This document shows positions 22,299 to 34,061 of a stretch of 64,000 bases of DNA, piece by piece. Position numbers and translations under genes: made by a program. The DNA is taken from contig NC_084818.1 in assembly GCF_963583255.1 (NCBI RefSeq), positions 11,720,222 through 11,784,221 on the forward strand. Reading direction: 5' to 3'. Below the pieces are notes generated by a model. The model was not told the origin of the DNA and searched no databases. It worked only from the letters and a program-made list of their open reading frames with translations. Origin of the DNA: Pyrus communis (lineage: Eukaryota > Streptophyta > Magnoliopsida > Rosales > Rosaceae). Within the stretch, counting starts at the first letter, position 1. Each line of letters opens with the position of its first letter.

Positions 22299-22380
22299 TA
22301 TATATTTACGTTTCTACTTGATCTTCTAGGGCTTTTCTAAATTTTCCTATTATTGCTCTCCTTTCAACAAGACTAACTTG
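22050..22380. repeat. three-unit tandem repeat, about 125 bp each, with microsatellites
   Basis: ATTTTCCTATTATTGCTCTC followed by CTTTCAACAAGACTAACTT recurs at about 22060, 22185 and 22340. Between copies lie ACACACACAC (22138-22148) and (TACA)n(TA)n (22267-22306) tracts in the same relative place, so the microsatellite has changed unit between copies. Confidence 0.8.
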
Positions 22381-22391
22381 CAATCTAATTT

Positions 22392-22481
22392 GGTATCGAA
22401 TTCGCCATCCACAAAATTCGAACCTAAGACCTCTCACTTCCAAATAAAAAAGAATACCACCAGACCGTAATACTAAGTGAC
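22392..22481 (-). mobile_element. truncated SINE on minus strand
   Basis: The reverse complement reads TTAGTATTACGGTCTGGTGG, TATTCTT, GAAGTGAGAGGTCTTAGGTT, CGAATTT, the head, A-box and B-box region of the same SINE as at 15214. The 3' tail is missing or unrecognisable. Confidence 0.65.
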
Positions 22482-22871
22482 ATATATATATTTACTTTAA
22501 GTAGAATAAATATTGTATCAAACCAGTCAATCACGAAATTCTAATCTTTAATGGAGATGCAAATTTGAGATATAAAAATCCTATTTACATCTCATCTTAC
22601 ATTTCTCGGAGGTACAAGAGATAAATTTGAATTCCGTTTATTGTTCATCTCTTTGATTGGTGAGGCCCACCTTCAAAAGATTTAAAATATGTATATATCA
22701 GTCGTTCCGGATGTTATAAATGTGTCTTGTTATATCAGTTCATCCTTGAAAAATCATCTTATAGTTACAACTTCGTAAATATTTGCTATCCTCTACAACT
22801 AAGACAAGTAAAGAGGTTTTATGAGTTACTACTGTACTAATCTGTAACACTATTACTTTTTTTCATAGTTT

Positions 22872-25798
22872 TTATTGAGAGGAGGGTTGCGGTTGCAGAT
22901 GGACGTGCGGGCATGGCCTCTCCGGTTCTCCTCTTGTCCACAGAACTTTGAGATCCCCTCTCATGTGTCCCAAAGTTATAAAGGTACCTGCAGAAATGCA
23001 ACTCGCTTATGTCAATAGATGCTCGTGGATTCTGTTTCGCGATGAACGTTCAGCGCGAAACCTAGTTCCATTCTAGTGAGCACTAGCAATATAGATGTTA
23101 GTGCAGATTAGCCAAGCTTGTGTCTTACCAAGTGTGAACGGAACTATATACAACAAAGCGGGTTGGCCATGGCCATCCATCAAGTTCAAAGCCACATATG
23201 TGATAAGGAGACCTGCAATTGCAAATCGCCAAGCAACCAATCGTAAGTAGGCAATTTTCAGCTACGCTAAACATCATCGAATCCATCAACTTTTATTTTC
23301 CATATGCAAACAGAAAACACCATGCCGATAAAATTCTAAATCTAGCTCAATCCTAATCAGATGCATTTTCTGAATATTTTGTTTAGCAAAAAGAACAAAA
23401 AGTGCAGAATGCCCCAAATATTAGCACATTTCATACCTAAACCATAAGCGGTCATTGCCCACACAAAGTAACCAGCTCGAAGCTTTTTATTCGCCAACCA
23501 ATCGTACCTGCAATGTTACCCACACAATAATCAGATGAATGAACTTTTGAATGTACAACATTATAAACCCTCATTTGTAGTAATACCGCTCTCATGTTGT
23601 TAATTATGAGTCCCATGGTTTTCATCGTTAATTGATCCAGACTATGTGACTAACACGAGAACTGAAATACCTAATCAATCTCAGCATGTTTTCACTTTCC
23701 GTATAAGCAATTTAAAAAGGACATAACAGAATCGAAACACAGTATCTGATCAATTCTAGGGACTTAAAAAGGGATGTTCAAAGATATATTTGGAATCTCT
23801 TTTCAGACCTTAGTGAAAAGGCTACAACCAATCCTGGTAAGATAATATCACCAAATCCGATGATGCTGTAGCCACCCCAAGGATCAAACATCCGTGGGAT
23901 TTTCAGTAGCATTGGTATACCGTCCTCTCCACTTTTATCACCACGAGCCACCTGTATAAAAGTGAAAAGATTATATTTAAATCTCTATCACTTGGGGGGC
24001 AGGTCTCCATGGTCAGAGAGCAACCATTATTTAGGGTGGCAGAAGGGAAGGGAATTCTTATGATTTACTCACCACTATCATTACACTCTCATGGAACCAC
24101 CACTTAGAAACAAATACCCAAAAGATGTCGTATAAAAATGCACAACACAGAAGAACTGTTCCAACCTGATTAATTAGAGAAAAAGAGAAAAGTTATTAAA
24201 TAATCTAAAAAAGTTAGGACATGATTTCCAGGTGAATAAATAAAAAATTTCTGGTGCAATCTTTTCTCAACAAAATAAGTATACGATAAGGATTTAAGAC
24301 GAAGTATTTACTTAACCCAGAAAAAATATATCAATATAGGTTAGTTAAGTACCTCCTTGCATTTCTTACATAAAATCTTCAAAATAAGGCAACAAAATAA
24401 CTGATGAACAACTAAAAATTCATATTCTGCTCAATAAGAACCAGAAAAAAAAAATAAAAATAAAAATAAAAAAAATAAAAAAAAATAAAAAAAAAGGTTC
24501 TTGAATATCACCTTGAGATTTGGTACACGAACAATCTGAAGAACTGTGATTATCAGTGCAATACCCTGAATTTGTATGAGCACAAGTTAGCGTCTACCAA
24601 CATTTTAGAGATTACAAAATCACTTTGAAAGTGAAAGATAAATTGCACCTATTAATGTCCAGGATTGATAATAGAAATATGCAAAAGATAATGTATAACA
24701 AAATGGGCAGTCCAATTATAGGATGCCTTTCTTCAGTAGTAATCAACAAGTAGCATATTTGTAGAAAAAGGACCCACCGAAATCAGCACGTATCATATTT
24801 AGATAAATATAAATACTAAAATTTTTGGATAAAATCTCAAATTGAAGAGCAAACTAAGTAACAAGTTAAAAAGGCAAGATGGAAAACAGAAAAACGAACA
24901 AGCCATGTACAGAAGTAAGAATTCCAGATATCTGCCTACATGCGTAGCACAGACAAACTGCAACAAACATGCACAGAATCTATCAATCCTTATGGGTCAT
25001 CAGTTGACTTTGCCTACTTACGGTTTGTGGACTTGAAGAGTCTTACATAACAAAATACAATAATGACCGCAACCTAAGGACAAGATAGGTCCATCAAAGC
25101 AGACGGTGAGATTTGTCCTGATCTTTGTTAATGCTATATCAATTATGTGATGGAAATTTTTCCCTTCTTCAGATACAAGGACTTCCCAGTTTTCAGAACT
25201 AATAACATAGTTTCGCTTCCTTGAAACCTCCATAAGTGTGAGTAAAATACCATAAGAATATACAACAATATCGTTCATGTGTTTACTTGCAAACTCCTAA
25301 TTCCCATGAATCATGATGTTATACGTCTCAAAGTTCTCTTATGATACCCTGACTATTTTTAACTCTTCAGTATGATTTTAGACCCTGTCACCTACTATTT
25401 TTTAATCAGAGTATTACCAGCTTGACTCTCTTGCTCCAAAATCAAAACAAAGAGAAGAAAAGAAAGAAAAAAAGCTGAATATGACACTAGGAGATACAGA
25501 AGAAAAATTGCACTTGACAAGGTTTGGATGTTCTAATGGAAATATATAATCATATCAACAATAAAACTGAGAAAAGAGAATTAATTTCTTACAAGGATAT
25601 CTTGACCGATCCAAGCAAATGAAATGCGGCGATACACTGCCCACAAAACAGCAAATGCTATGCAGAAGGGAGCAACAGCTAGTGTCAGATAGGAAACAGC
25701 TCCAAAGATTGGCAGCCTAACGTATGAATCTCCAGCACGTTTGAACCGACTGAAACTATATTTGGTTAACTGTCAGCTTCATACAACCAAAACTCATT

Positions 25799-25840
<42 letters not shown>

Positions 25841-28800
25841 AGGAACAGCTCCAAAGTGAAATTTATGCTTTTAACAAATTATTTTCTTCATATTCATAGT
25901 AGATCACAATCCGGAGTAAATTAGGCTTGGAGGGCAAAGACATCCCTATAAGGAAAAGATCAAACAAAAGTAGTTTGACCAACAGATAATAAGATGCATT
26001 CCCTTAAAAATTCTAACAAAAGTAAAAAAGAAGTATACCATGACAGAAAAGTCACCAAGCAAGTCTGCAGGCCCTGTAAACAGAAGGGACTGCTAGGTTC
26101 AGCATTAACCTCAGAAGAGGTGTGCATAATAATTAAATACTTCATTCACACTTAAATAAAAGTTTAATCATAGAGACAAAATCTGTATTATATAAAAGAG
26201 AATGTACCTCTATCCCACCAATGCAAAACAAAACCACCAGAATCTCCACAAACCAGAATGACATAAGTTTGTAAAACATAATCAAGAAGCATGAAGCAAT
26301 CACAACAAAGAGGATTGCTGCTGTGGTGCTAATCTCCACTAAAGCATTGGAACGATCAACTTCCATATGTAAAGAATCATCGGAAGCATCCTGCACAAAA
26401 AGCACCAAACCATATATGATTTGATAGAATAATTAGTGAATTGCCCAGAAAGCAAGCCCCATGTAAATTAACTGCTAAAAATTACAAAGCTGCTCTGGAA
26501 TCACAATATAACCTTCAATAACTTCTCATGCTCAATAGCTGCTTCCCTTGCACTCCACGCAGACCAATAAGAAGCAAATAAGATGGTACCAACAGCCATA
26601 AGCCACAAAAAAACTTCTGCAATATCTACTAGTGGACGCAATGGGGAGTACAGCTGCACAGAAACTGAAGAGAGGGATTTCAGAGGCAATGATAGAAGAC
26701 AAAATAAAAACCACTTAGAATAATAGCTGATAACGTTAAAAAAACACAATAACTTTTTTTTCTTAACAAGATAAGGCTTGGCCAACCATAAACAGTTATG
26801 TGTATATTATAGCAGAGAAAGAAAAACATACCTGTGGAGTTGTTCATCAAATCAGTTTCGAAGATTGCACCAACATCTTGGGGAAGCATAACAGCTGGTA
26901 TGCCTATCTTGACATCAGGTTCATCTTTTTCACAAACCATCTTGTAAAGTTCTGTAGGGCAGACAACAGTACTTTATGTAACAGAAACTTAATTTTACGT
27001 GATCTATTTTGACCCCCTTTTTTCTATAACTGTGAGCAACCCTTATAATCATAAGATCTTTTTCTGCACTTGCTATAATTTTTCCCCTTATAACTCATAC
27101 GGTTGTACTGAATATTCTTAATCAGGAAGAAAATTACTCTAGGATTAATAGATTTTTTATATCAAGAAAATAATATTGCCTGTGCGGTTGTTTATAATGA
27201 GGATGGCTGAAGCGTTAGCAGCTTCAGCCATATTTGCCTTGGTTGTGAAACTGCAATTTCCTCGGTGCACCAAAATGACCTCTTTTGCGAGCTACAAAAA
27301 TCCATACAATCCACAATATGAACCCACAAAATGAAGAAGCATATCTTACAACTTTAATTAGGAAGATGCATAATTTTCATGGCTGTGAAACTCTAGTGTA
27401 AGTTGAGCAATACTGAAAATTTTGATCAAGTATTACCTTATTCTTGGGTGGGGTACAACAATCAGGGGGGTCCGCAAGAACCACTTTAGTGTTGGTGGCA
27501 TATTTTTCCTTTGATTCCAAGGTAGGTCCAAATCGAGCACCAACACCAACATACTCAGCGTCTTCTATGCCGTTGATCCAAGTTGGGACCTTTACCTATA
27601 GACCAAAACATGATTTAAATGTCACGGCAATTGGCAAAGCCGTATTCACAATATAAATAAAGGAAGAAAACAAAATGCAATGCCTCCCTTACAATCTAGG
27701 ATACATTTTCTTTGACTACCTATAACAGAGCTAGGGTAACAAAAACTAAAACAAATTCAACTATTCCAATATACTATCTTAGATGCTTAGCTGAATTGAA
27801 TTTTCCACTGAAGTTGTGGCAACCAAAGAAATAGAAGATTAGTTCTTAGCATTAAATGCTTTGGAAGATTGCTTAATATTTATTTGGAAACAGAAGTACA
27901 AAATCATTCCAAATGCTTCCATGGTTTCATTGAAAGTAGAGACATGTCCAGAAAGCATTTGAAATACTACAACAAAGCCTTATCCCACTAAGTGGGGTCC
28001 GCTGTATGAATCCTAGAACACCGATGCACTGAGTTTTGCACCAAGCATTTAAAATAATAATAATTGCATCGATATTTTATTCATTAAATAGAAAAAAAAT
28101 TAAAAGCTTTCACAAATGCTTAATGAAAATTTCTATTTCAAGATTGGCCGAGTCTGGTAAAAAAATTGGCTTAAATGTCAAAACGGTCCCTGTGTTTTAC
28201 TCCACCGGCCAATTTAGTCCATGTGTTTACATCCGTTAGCCAATTCAAGACAATAAGTTAAAATTGACATGTTCTAAATCCCATAGTACTCAAGTAAATT
28301 GAACGAAGTGTCAATTTCTAAAGATAGGCATCATATCTGTTTAGTGGGTGTACATAAAATTACGGTTTTGTCATCTCACGTGCATGGCAGATGTCAATTG
28401 TAATGGTCCTTTAATGAATTGTCTTGAATTGGCTAACGGATGTAAAAACAGGGACCAATTTGGCCAAATTAAAAACACAGGGACTAAATTGGCCAATAGA
28501 GTAAAACACAGGGACCATTTTGACATTTAAGCCAAAAAATTTCTAACGATTGGCTTGGTAAAAATTATACTTTTCAAGGAACCTACATGATTATTTCCTT
28601 AGAAACCAGATAAAGAATCAGATGAAAACTTGAAAAGATATGGCAACATTTATTAACTCAAAGGTATTGCCTAAAATCTAACCACCCATCTGGTAATGTT
28701 TCTGTTATGTTGTGTTTTCTTTTCCAAACTAAGGATATTCGGAGAGATGAAAGAGGGAGCTGGGAAAGGGAATAGAACTGAGAGATGCGAGGAAGAGACG

Positions 28801-29760
28801 AGGAAGACAGCATAACTGACAAAAAAAACGAATACCAAAACATTGAACTAAGAACAATTCTAATAAATTTTTAATTCTAATTCTATCTGCTGTCTATCGT
28901 CACTCGTCGTCCCTCCTCTACATCTTTCCTTTCTTAAGGAAAACAGAAGACAAAATAGATAATTTTGCTATAAGAGTAAAAATAAAATCAAACAGACATT
29001 ATAATTGTTGTTTACTTTGTTTCTTAACTAGGGATTTATATGTGAAAAAATGCTGCACTGCTTAAATGTGTAACAAATTTCCAAGCACAAAAGTATGAAA
29101 TTTGTCAGCCTAATCTTCCATTACTTGAACAACCGGATCACCACGCCAACAAAATCAAAGCTAAATTCTCATTTCCAACTCCAAAAACAGTTGGCAATTC
29201 AGAATTTAATTTCATTTTCACTAATCTTCCTCCATTTTCTCAGCAACCAAACAGCAAGCTCGAACTTCTTGGTCCCGAAAGCATCACAAATCCTGACACT
29301 TAGAAACAGAGATTCTAGTTTTTTCCTTCTATTTTCATTACTTAAGTCACATAATCAATATCTATACTATGTACTACTCGACCACCACCCACTCAAACCG
29401 AAACTAAACTCTCATTTCGACCTCCAAAACAGTTGAAAATTCACAATTAATTTCCTATCCACTAATAGTCTAATCCAGCTCCATTTTCTCAGCAACCAAA
29501 CAGCAAGATTGAGCTTCTTAGTTCCCCCAAAGCATCATTCCCAAAGAAAAATTCCATCTTTTCCGTCCCCAGTTTTCTCAGCAACCAAACAGAAAATCAA
29601 AATCCAAAAAAGTCAGTAAAATTACCAGAACGAAGTTGTTGTTGCATCCAGGTCTCTTGGGAGCAATATCATCATGGTGAACAATGTCCCCAGCTGAGCT
29701 GAGACTTAGACTAACCACCAGCACTCCCACCACCACCCACACACCTCTCTGTAAATCCAT
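22872..29760 (-). CDS. SPPL: signal peptide peptidase-like intramembrane aspartyl protease (SPPL, PA-domain type), complete, 14 exons
   Basis: Exons, high to low: 29760-29626, 27595-27437, 27291-27180, 26951-26832, 26664-26513, 26390-26208, 26073-26039, 25749-25593, 24565-24512, 24165-24073, 23951-23809, 23507-23437, 23212-23129, 22987-22872. All phases agree and give 537 aa, the usual length. Seen: signal peptide (about 1-23), a lumenal protease-associated domain (about 45-175, with [15 protein letters not shown]), then a multi-spanning domain with catalytic YD (Asp 382, FLYDIFW), GFGD (Asp 435) and the PAL motif (489-491, QPALLY). The family cleaves type II membrane segments within the bilayer of endomembranes. 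Intron 3 starts GC rather than GT; exon 7 is only 35 nt; intron 1 (2 kb) carries a MITE. Which SPPL2-5 paralogue this is cannot be settled here. Confidence 0.96.
25797..25841. repeat. (AC)n(TA)n microsatellite in an SPPL intron
   Basis: A compound CA/CACA run followed by TATATA in the intron between exons 7 and 8. It is a likely length-polymorphic marker. Confidence 0.85.
27965..28040. repeat. dispersed repeat scrap in SPPL intron 1
   Basis: ACAACAAAGCCTTATCCCAC followed by TAAGTGGGGTCCGCTGTATGA is a motif I recall as widely dispersed in plant genomes, probably from the 3' region of a non-LTR element. The assignment is from memory. Confidence 0.4.
28168..28533. mobile_element. MITE (MULE-like, about 9-bp TSD) in SPPL intron 1
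   Basis: A 366-bp element with long TIRs: GGCTTAAATGTCAAAACGGT at the left is inverted at the right (ACCATTTTGACATTTAAGCC). The arms extend through GTCCCTGTGTTTTACTC. It is flanked by AAAAAAATT (28159-28167) and AAAAAATTT (28534-28542), a 9-bp TSD with one mismatch. Intronic, so it probably does not alter the protein. Confidence 0.75.
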
Positions 29761-30230
29761 ATCTATTCACACCAACCAAACACAAAAAAAATATGTGTTA
29801 AAATAAAAAATTAATTTTTCCACAGAAAAAATCCAGAAGGGGGTTTAGGGTTTCAGAGATGGAGAGGAGGAGGAGGAGGAGGAGGAAGAAGATGATGAGG
29901 GAAAATGTGAGGGAATGAATGGGGAAAAAGGGAGGGAGAGAAATATCGCCGAGGGTGTCTGCGTTTTGTGTTTCCCGCGTTGTCGTTTTTGGGTGTTTGG
30001 CCGTGTGGACGTGCAACCGTTGAACCGGTTCTCTCTTGTGGAGTGCGGTGTGGAAAGTGGATTTTCTCACCGGCACTGTGGAGGCGTGTGCCGCACGCGC
30101 CATTCGTGGACTGGGGTAATTGTGGCGGTGGACCGGGGAGATCGGAGGAAAGAAAGTTGAAAAGTATGAGAGTTTATATGTCTGGGGGTTTGGACTTTGA
30201 CTGAGTTTTAGTTTTGTGTTTTAGTTAGTA
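29761..30230 (-). promoter_or_regulatory. 5' leader and promoter region of SPPL
   Basis: Upstream of the ATG at 29760: a purine-rich GGAGGAGGAGGAGGA tract (29862-29885; CCTCCT on the gene strand) typical of plant leaders, then a GC-richer block to about 30150 before AT-rich intergenic DNA. No clear TATA box. The 78-101 aa frames here are low-complexity and not supported. Confidence 0.4.
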
Positions 30231-31571
30231 ATCAGCAAATGCGAGGTAATTTAAATTAAAAAATTAAATGATATGTCATTAATAAAAAATTATATTAATT
30301 AACATTAAGTAATAATTTATTTAACTTTTATGTCATTTAGTTTACAAATTTTAATCTACACATTAGTGACCAGCTTTAGTTGTACCAATGTGTTTAAAGA
30401 GTTTTGGCAAGTGATTAATATTATATGAATATCACTCATACTAGTTTTAGAAAATACTTTATTGTACCATCGTGTATATTTCTCTATATACTCATCACAC
30501 AACTTCAAATGAGTAAGTTTTGTATATCACAAATTTTCAAGTTTTTTTTTCTAGTTTTATTTGAAGAACAAAAACTGATTAGATGGGGTAATGGGTGGTA
30601 ATACTCAAACGATCAAAACATAATTTACACTCATGTAGCATGGCTTTGACATTATTTTAAATAACAACTTATGTTATCAAACGGTAAGTTTAAATTATTA
30701 ATTAGTAGCTATCAAAATATATCTAATCCAAACTAATATCAATAATATTGTACAAGATGATTAACTAAATAAAAAATAAAAAAATAAAAACTTTACAAAT
30801 ATAGCGTCATTGTTTATCTGTACTCTATACTATTATTTAAGAAGTGATTATCATCATTATTTATTAATTATTATTTTATTAATTTGACATTACAAAGCGT
30901 CAATGTCTCGTGAAAGAGAATGCTACAGCGAGTGGACGGTATATGAACTTTTCTTCACAGGTTACCGGTAACTGTCCGAACGGGTCCGAAGCTTCCGTAT
31001 GGACCGTACAGATAAGACGGCTGCATAAATTATTACCGACTAGAGATTACCTGCAAGCTCACCGTAAACTTAGCAACGTGTCAGTATATAAGGGGGCATG
31101 TGATCATAGTCAGCGCTAATACTGATATTCCTTCTATCCTTTGGTCGTACCACCAGTGGAAATTGAACACGAGTAGCACACTTCACCTCATTTGATATTT
31201 AGTTAAAGAGAAAATGCGAAGAAGATTCTCTTCAAAACCCTTTATATACACCTCTTCGTCGCGTCATTATTTTGCTCATCGTTTTATAATATTAACATAA
31301 AATATAAAATGACTGAGAGGAGAGTTTATAGAGTCATATTTTTAAAATAATCTCTTTAGCATTTCTCTTTCGTTAAACATTCGAGGACTTATTTTTGGAT
31401 AATATTATTCACATCTATTTTTATTTCTTACATAGCTCTCCAAATTTTTAGCTGCGAATCGAATGAATTAAAAAATATCAATCGTAAAAAATTAATAAGG
31501 ATGTGTGAAGATAAAAATGAGTGTGTAAATAACTATATTCTTATTATTATTATTTTTTTCTACCCAAGTTA
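30231..31571. other. intergenic DNA with an orphan promoter-like block
   Basis: Mostly AT-rich. A GC-richer island at about 30905-31130 ends in ACGTGTCAGTATATAAGGGG (31075-31094), which looks like a TATA promoter on the plus strand, but no gene follows it. The 69-aa frame at 30910-31119 has no recognisable domain. Confidence 0.35.
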
Positions 31572-31909
31572 GAGCTAGTCCACATCCTAAAGCAATAATT
31601 GCCCTGGCAATTCAACAAAGGCAATTATTGTCTTAGTGAATAGTAATTGCTCAACTGTGTAAATAAATTATGTCTGTAATTAGTAATAAAAATTATTTTT
31701 TAAAACAATTAATCAAAAATTAATAGAAAATATTATATTATTTTATGTTAATTATATCTTCTCTTTCTATTATTTTAAATTAATTATACCCCCTCCATTT
31801 TTTTCCACCCAATCTCCCTCTCCCTCTCCCTCTTTATCTCCGCCCAATCACCCTCTTCCTCATCCTCTCCCTCTTTGTCTTTGCCCAATCTCCCCCTCAA
31901 AAACTCCGA

Positions 31910-31966
<57 letters not shown>

Positions 31967-32292
31967 ATCATTGCCTCCATCCCAGAAATCATCAAATCGG
32001 CCGAGGTTGTCGAAGAGGAAGGAGATAGTGACAGAGAGCAACTCAGTTAAAGAGAACAGCAACAGCAGTGAAACCACGTGCCACTCTTCCTCGTCATGTT
32101 AGATTCCATAAAAGTGGGGGGTTTTTTATTTGGCTGACGTTAGCATGGTGTCATATCACTTGGGCGCAAGGTCAGGCGCTAAGTGGGGTTTGGGCCCATT
32201 CAATTGCCTGACTTTTGGGCTTGGGTTGGAGCATTTTTTTCCTTCTCTTGGGCGGCTTTTGCCCGGCTAATTGGCATGAGTTGGAAATGCTC
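31572..32292. mobile_element. possible PIF/Harbinger-type MITE with (CT)n core
   Basis: The left end GAGCTAGTCCACATCC and the right end (inverse GAGCATTTCCAACTC) are imperfect TIRs flanked by TTA on both sides (31569-31571, 32293-32295), the 3-bp TSD of the PIF/Harbinger group. The interior holds a (CT)n run near 31911-31964. TIR match is weak, so this is tentative. Confidence 0.42.
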
Positions 32293-32478
32293 TTAAATGG
32301 TTGTGACTGTTGGAAGAGTAGCTTTTGATTTAATCTATCTACTATACAAATCTTGAGATTTAAACTCATTTAGTGTCAATCAATATCATGGTAATATTCA
32401 CCACCATTTAAAGATGGTGAGCAAAAATGTACTCAATTGGCACTATGGTTACACTTTCACATAGTCAACTCTCCACAC

Positions 32479-33373
32479 TAGGGGTAGGTTCGAAAAACGG
32501 AAAACCAAAAAAAAGGTAACTGAACACCGAGCCTACATCGAAAAACAAAAACCGAAAAAAGGAAAACCAAACTTTATTGGTTCGGTTTCGGTTTTAGAAG
32601 TTCAAAATTTGAACAATACCGAACCAAACCGAATAATTTTACACTTAAAATGATGTCGTTTTATGTTAGTATTTAAACCCAACCGAAGTCTCTAAACTAA
32701 TCTTAGCATTCTTCTTAAATAATAAGTAAAACAAAAACCGAAAATTGATCTTAGCATTCTTCTTGAAAAACCAGCTGGTCTCTTCTTCTTAGTGCAAATC
32801 TTTCAAAATTCAACTCTGTAGCAATAATCGAATATGTTTTCTCATGCTTCGAACCTTTAGATTTACAAGGACATGATAATCTTCATTTGTCAACCTTTCA
32901 AAATATATAACTTCCTTCTGATGTTTTCTCATGCTTTAAACCTTTAGATTTACAAGGACATGATAATCTTCATTTGCCAACCTTTCAAAATATCTAACTT
33001 CCTTCTGATGCTTTCTGCTAAAAGCCTGCATTTGATTGGCAGAGTACATAGGACCACCTCAGTGTATACAGTGAAGACAAGATCAAAGTCATTGTCATAT
33101 TGCTTGTTTTGGTGTTCCTAATTACAGACGAGATAAGATAAAAGCTGGTTTGCTTTTATTACTATCAAGACTCGAGAAATGCTAAGATTAGATATTTAGA
33201 TGTGCGACATTGATAAAAAAAAAATTAAAAAAAAATTAAAAAACCAAAACCGAACTGAAACTAAAACCAAACTAAACCGAAACCAAACTGAAAAAACCGA
33301 GAAAAAATTGAATCAAACTGAAATTTTAGTTTTGATAAAAAAACCCAACCGAATGAAACCGAACCCACCCTTA
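32479..33373. mobile_element. non-autonomous hAT-type element, 8-bp TSD
   Basis: An 895-bp element starting TAGGGGTAGGTTCG and ending CGAACCCACCCTTA (imperfect TIR), with the perfect 8-bp TSD CTCCACAC at 32471-32478 and 33374-33381. Both sub-terminal regions are built of repeated ACCGAA/AAACCGAA and TTCGGTTT motifs, which in hAT elements can bind transposase. No transposase is encoded. Confidence 0.8.
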
Positions 33374-33381
33374 CTCCACAC

Positions 33382-34061
33382 ATACCGCCGTACTTAATGG
33401 TGGGATCACGCGTGCAGATGGGGTATTTGTGGTGCGGTTAACTCTATTTTTGTTGTGCATGAGATGTGATGGGCCCTAACCCCACTGGGCCTTTGCTCTA
33501 AGCGACCCATATGGTTGTCAAGATACCAAAGCATGTTTGCGAGTGCTTTAAAGTGGCGACGGTTATATCTACACCCTAATTTTTATTTTCACACTCCCTT
33601 TTAATTTTTTAACGTTGGGTCGAATGAATTAAAAAACATCAGTGAACAATAATTAACAAGAGTATGTGAGAGTGAAAAATGGTATTTGAATAACACTAGA
33701 CTTTATTTGAAACGTTTAGCAGGAAAAGTTGAAGTCAATAATCGTTTTTATGTAAAGTACTGCGAGACTTTAGAACGTGTTTACAAGTGCTTTTAGAATG
33801 ATAGATGAAACCGTTCAACCAAAAAAGTTAAAAAAGTGTTTTTGTTATAAACAGCGTTTTCCGTAATCATAATCATGTTGAATAGATCACAATCAATGTC
33901 AAAAATACATGAGCAAGCAAGAAGTATGAAAAAGTGTTGAAGCAAAACATGCGGTCTTCTGTACATTACAATAGTCGATTAATTTCTTTACACTATATTT
34001 ATGCATGTTGTTATCAAATATATATGTTGAACAAAAATATCCAAGCAAATGGAGAAAGAGA
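33382..34061. other. intergenic, 3' flank of the PUB33-type gene
   Basis: AT-rich, no coding sequence recognised. It presumably includes the 3' UTR and poly-A region of the minus-strand gene ending at 34062. Confidence 0.4.

Noticed and set aside
24450..24496. Poly-A tract with AAAAAT units as a possible poly-A tail of a retrocopy
   Set aside because: Lies inside an SPPL intron with no retrocopy or TSD beside it; simple repeat only.
29095..29436. 113-aa plus-strand frame in SPPL intron 1
   Set aside because: Lies within the intron of a gene on the other strand and has no recognisable motif.
31875..32102. 75-aa plus-strand and 97-aa minus-strand frames
   Set aside because: Both are translations of the (CT)n/(GA)n microsatellite.
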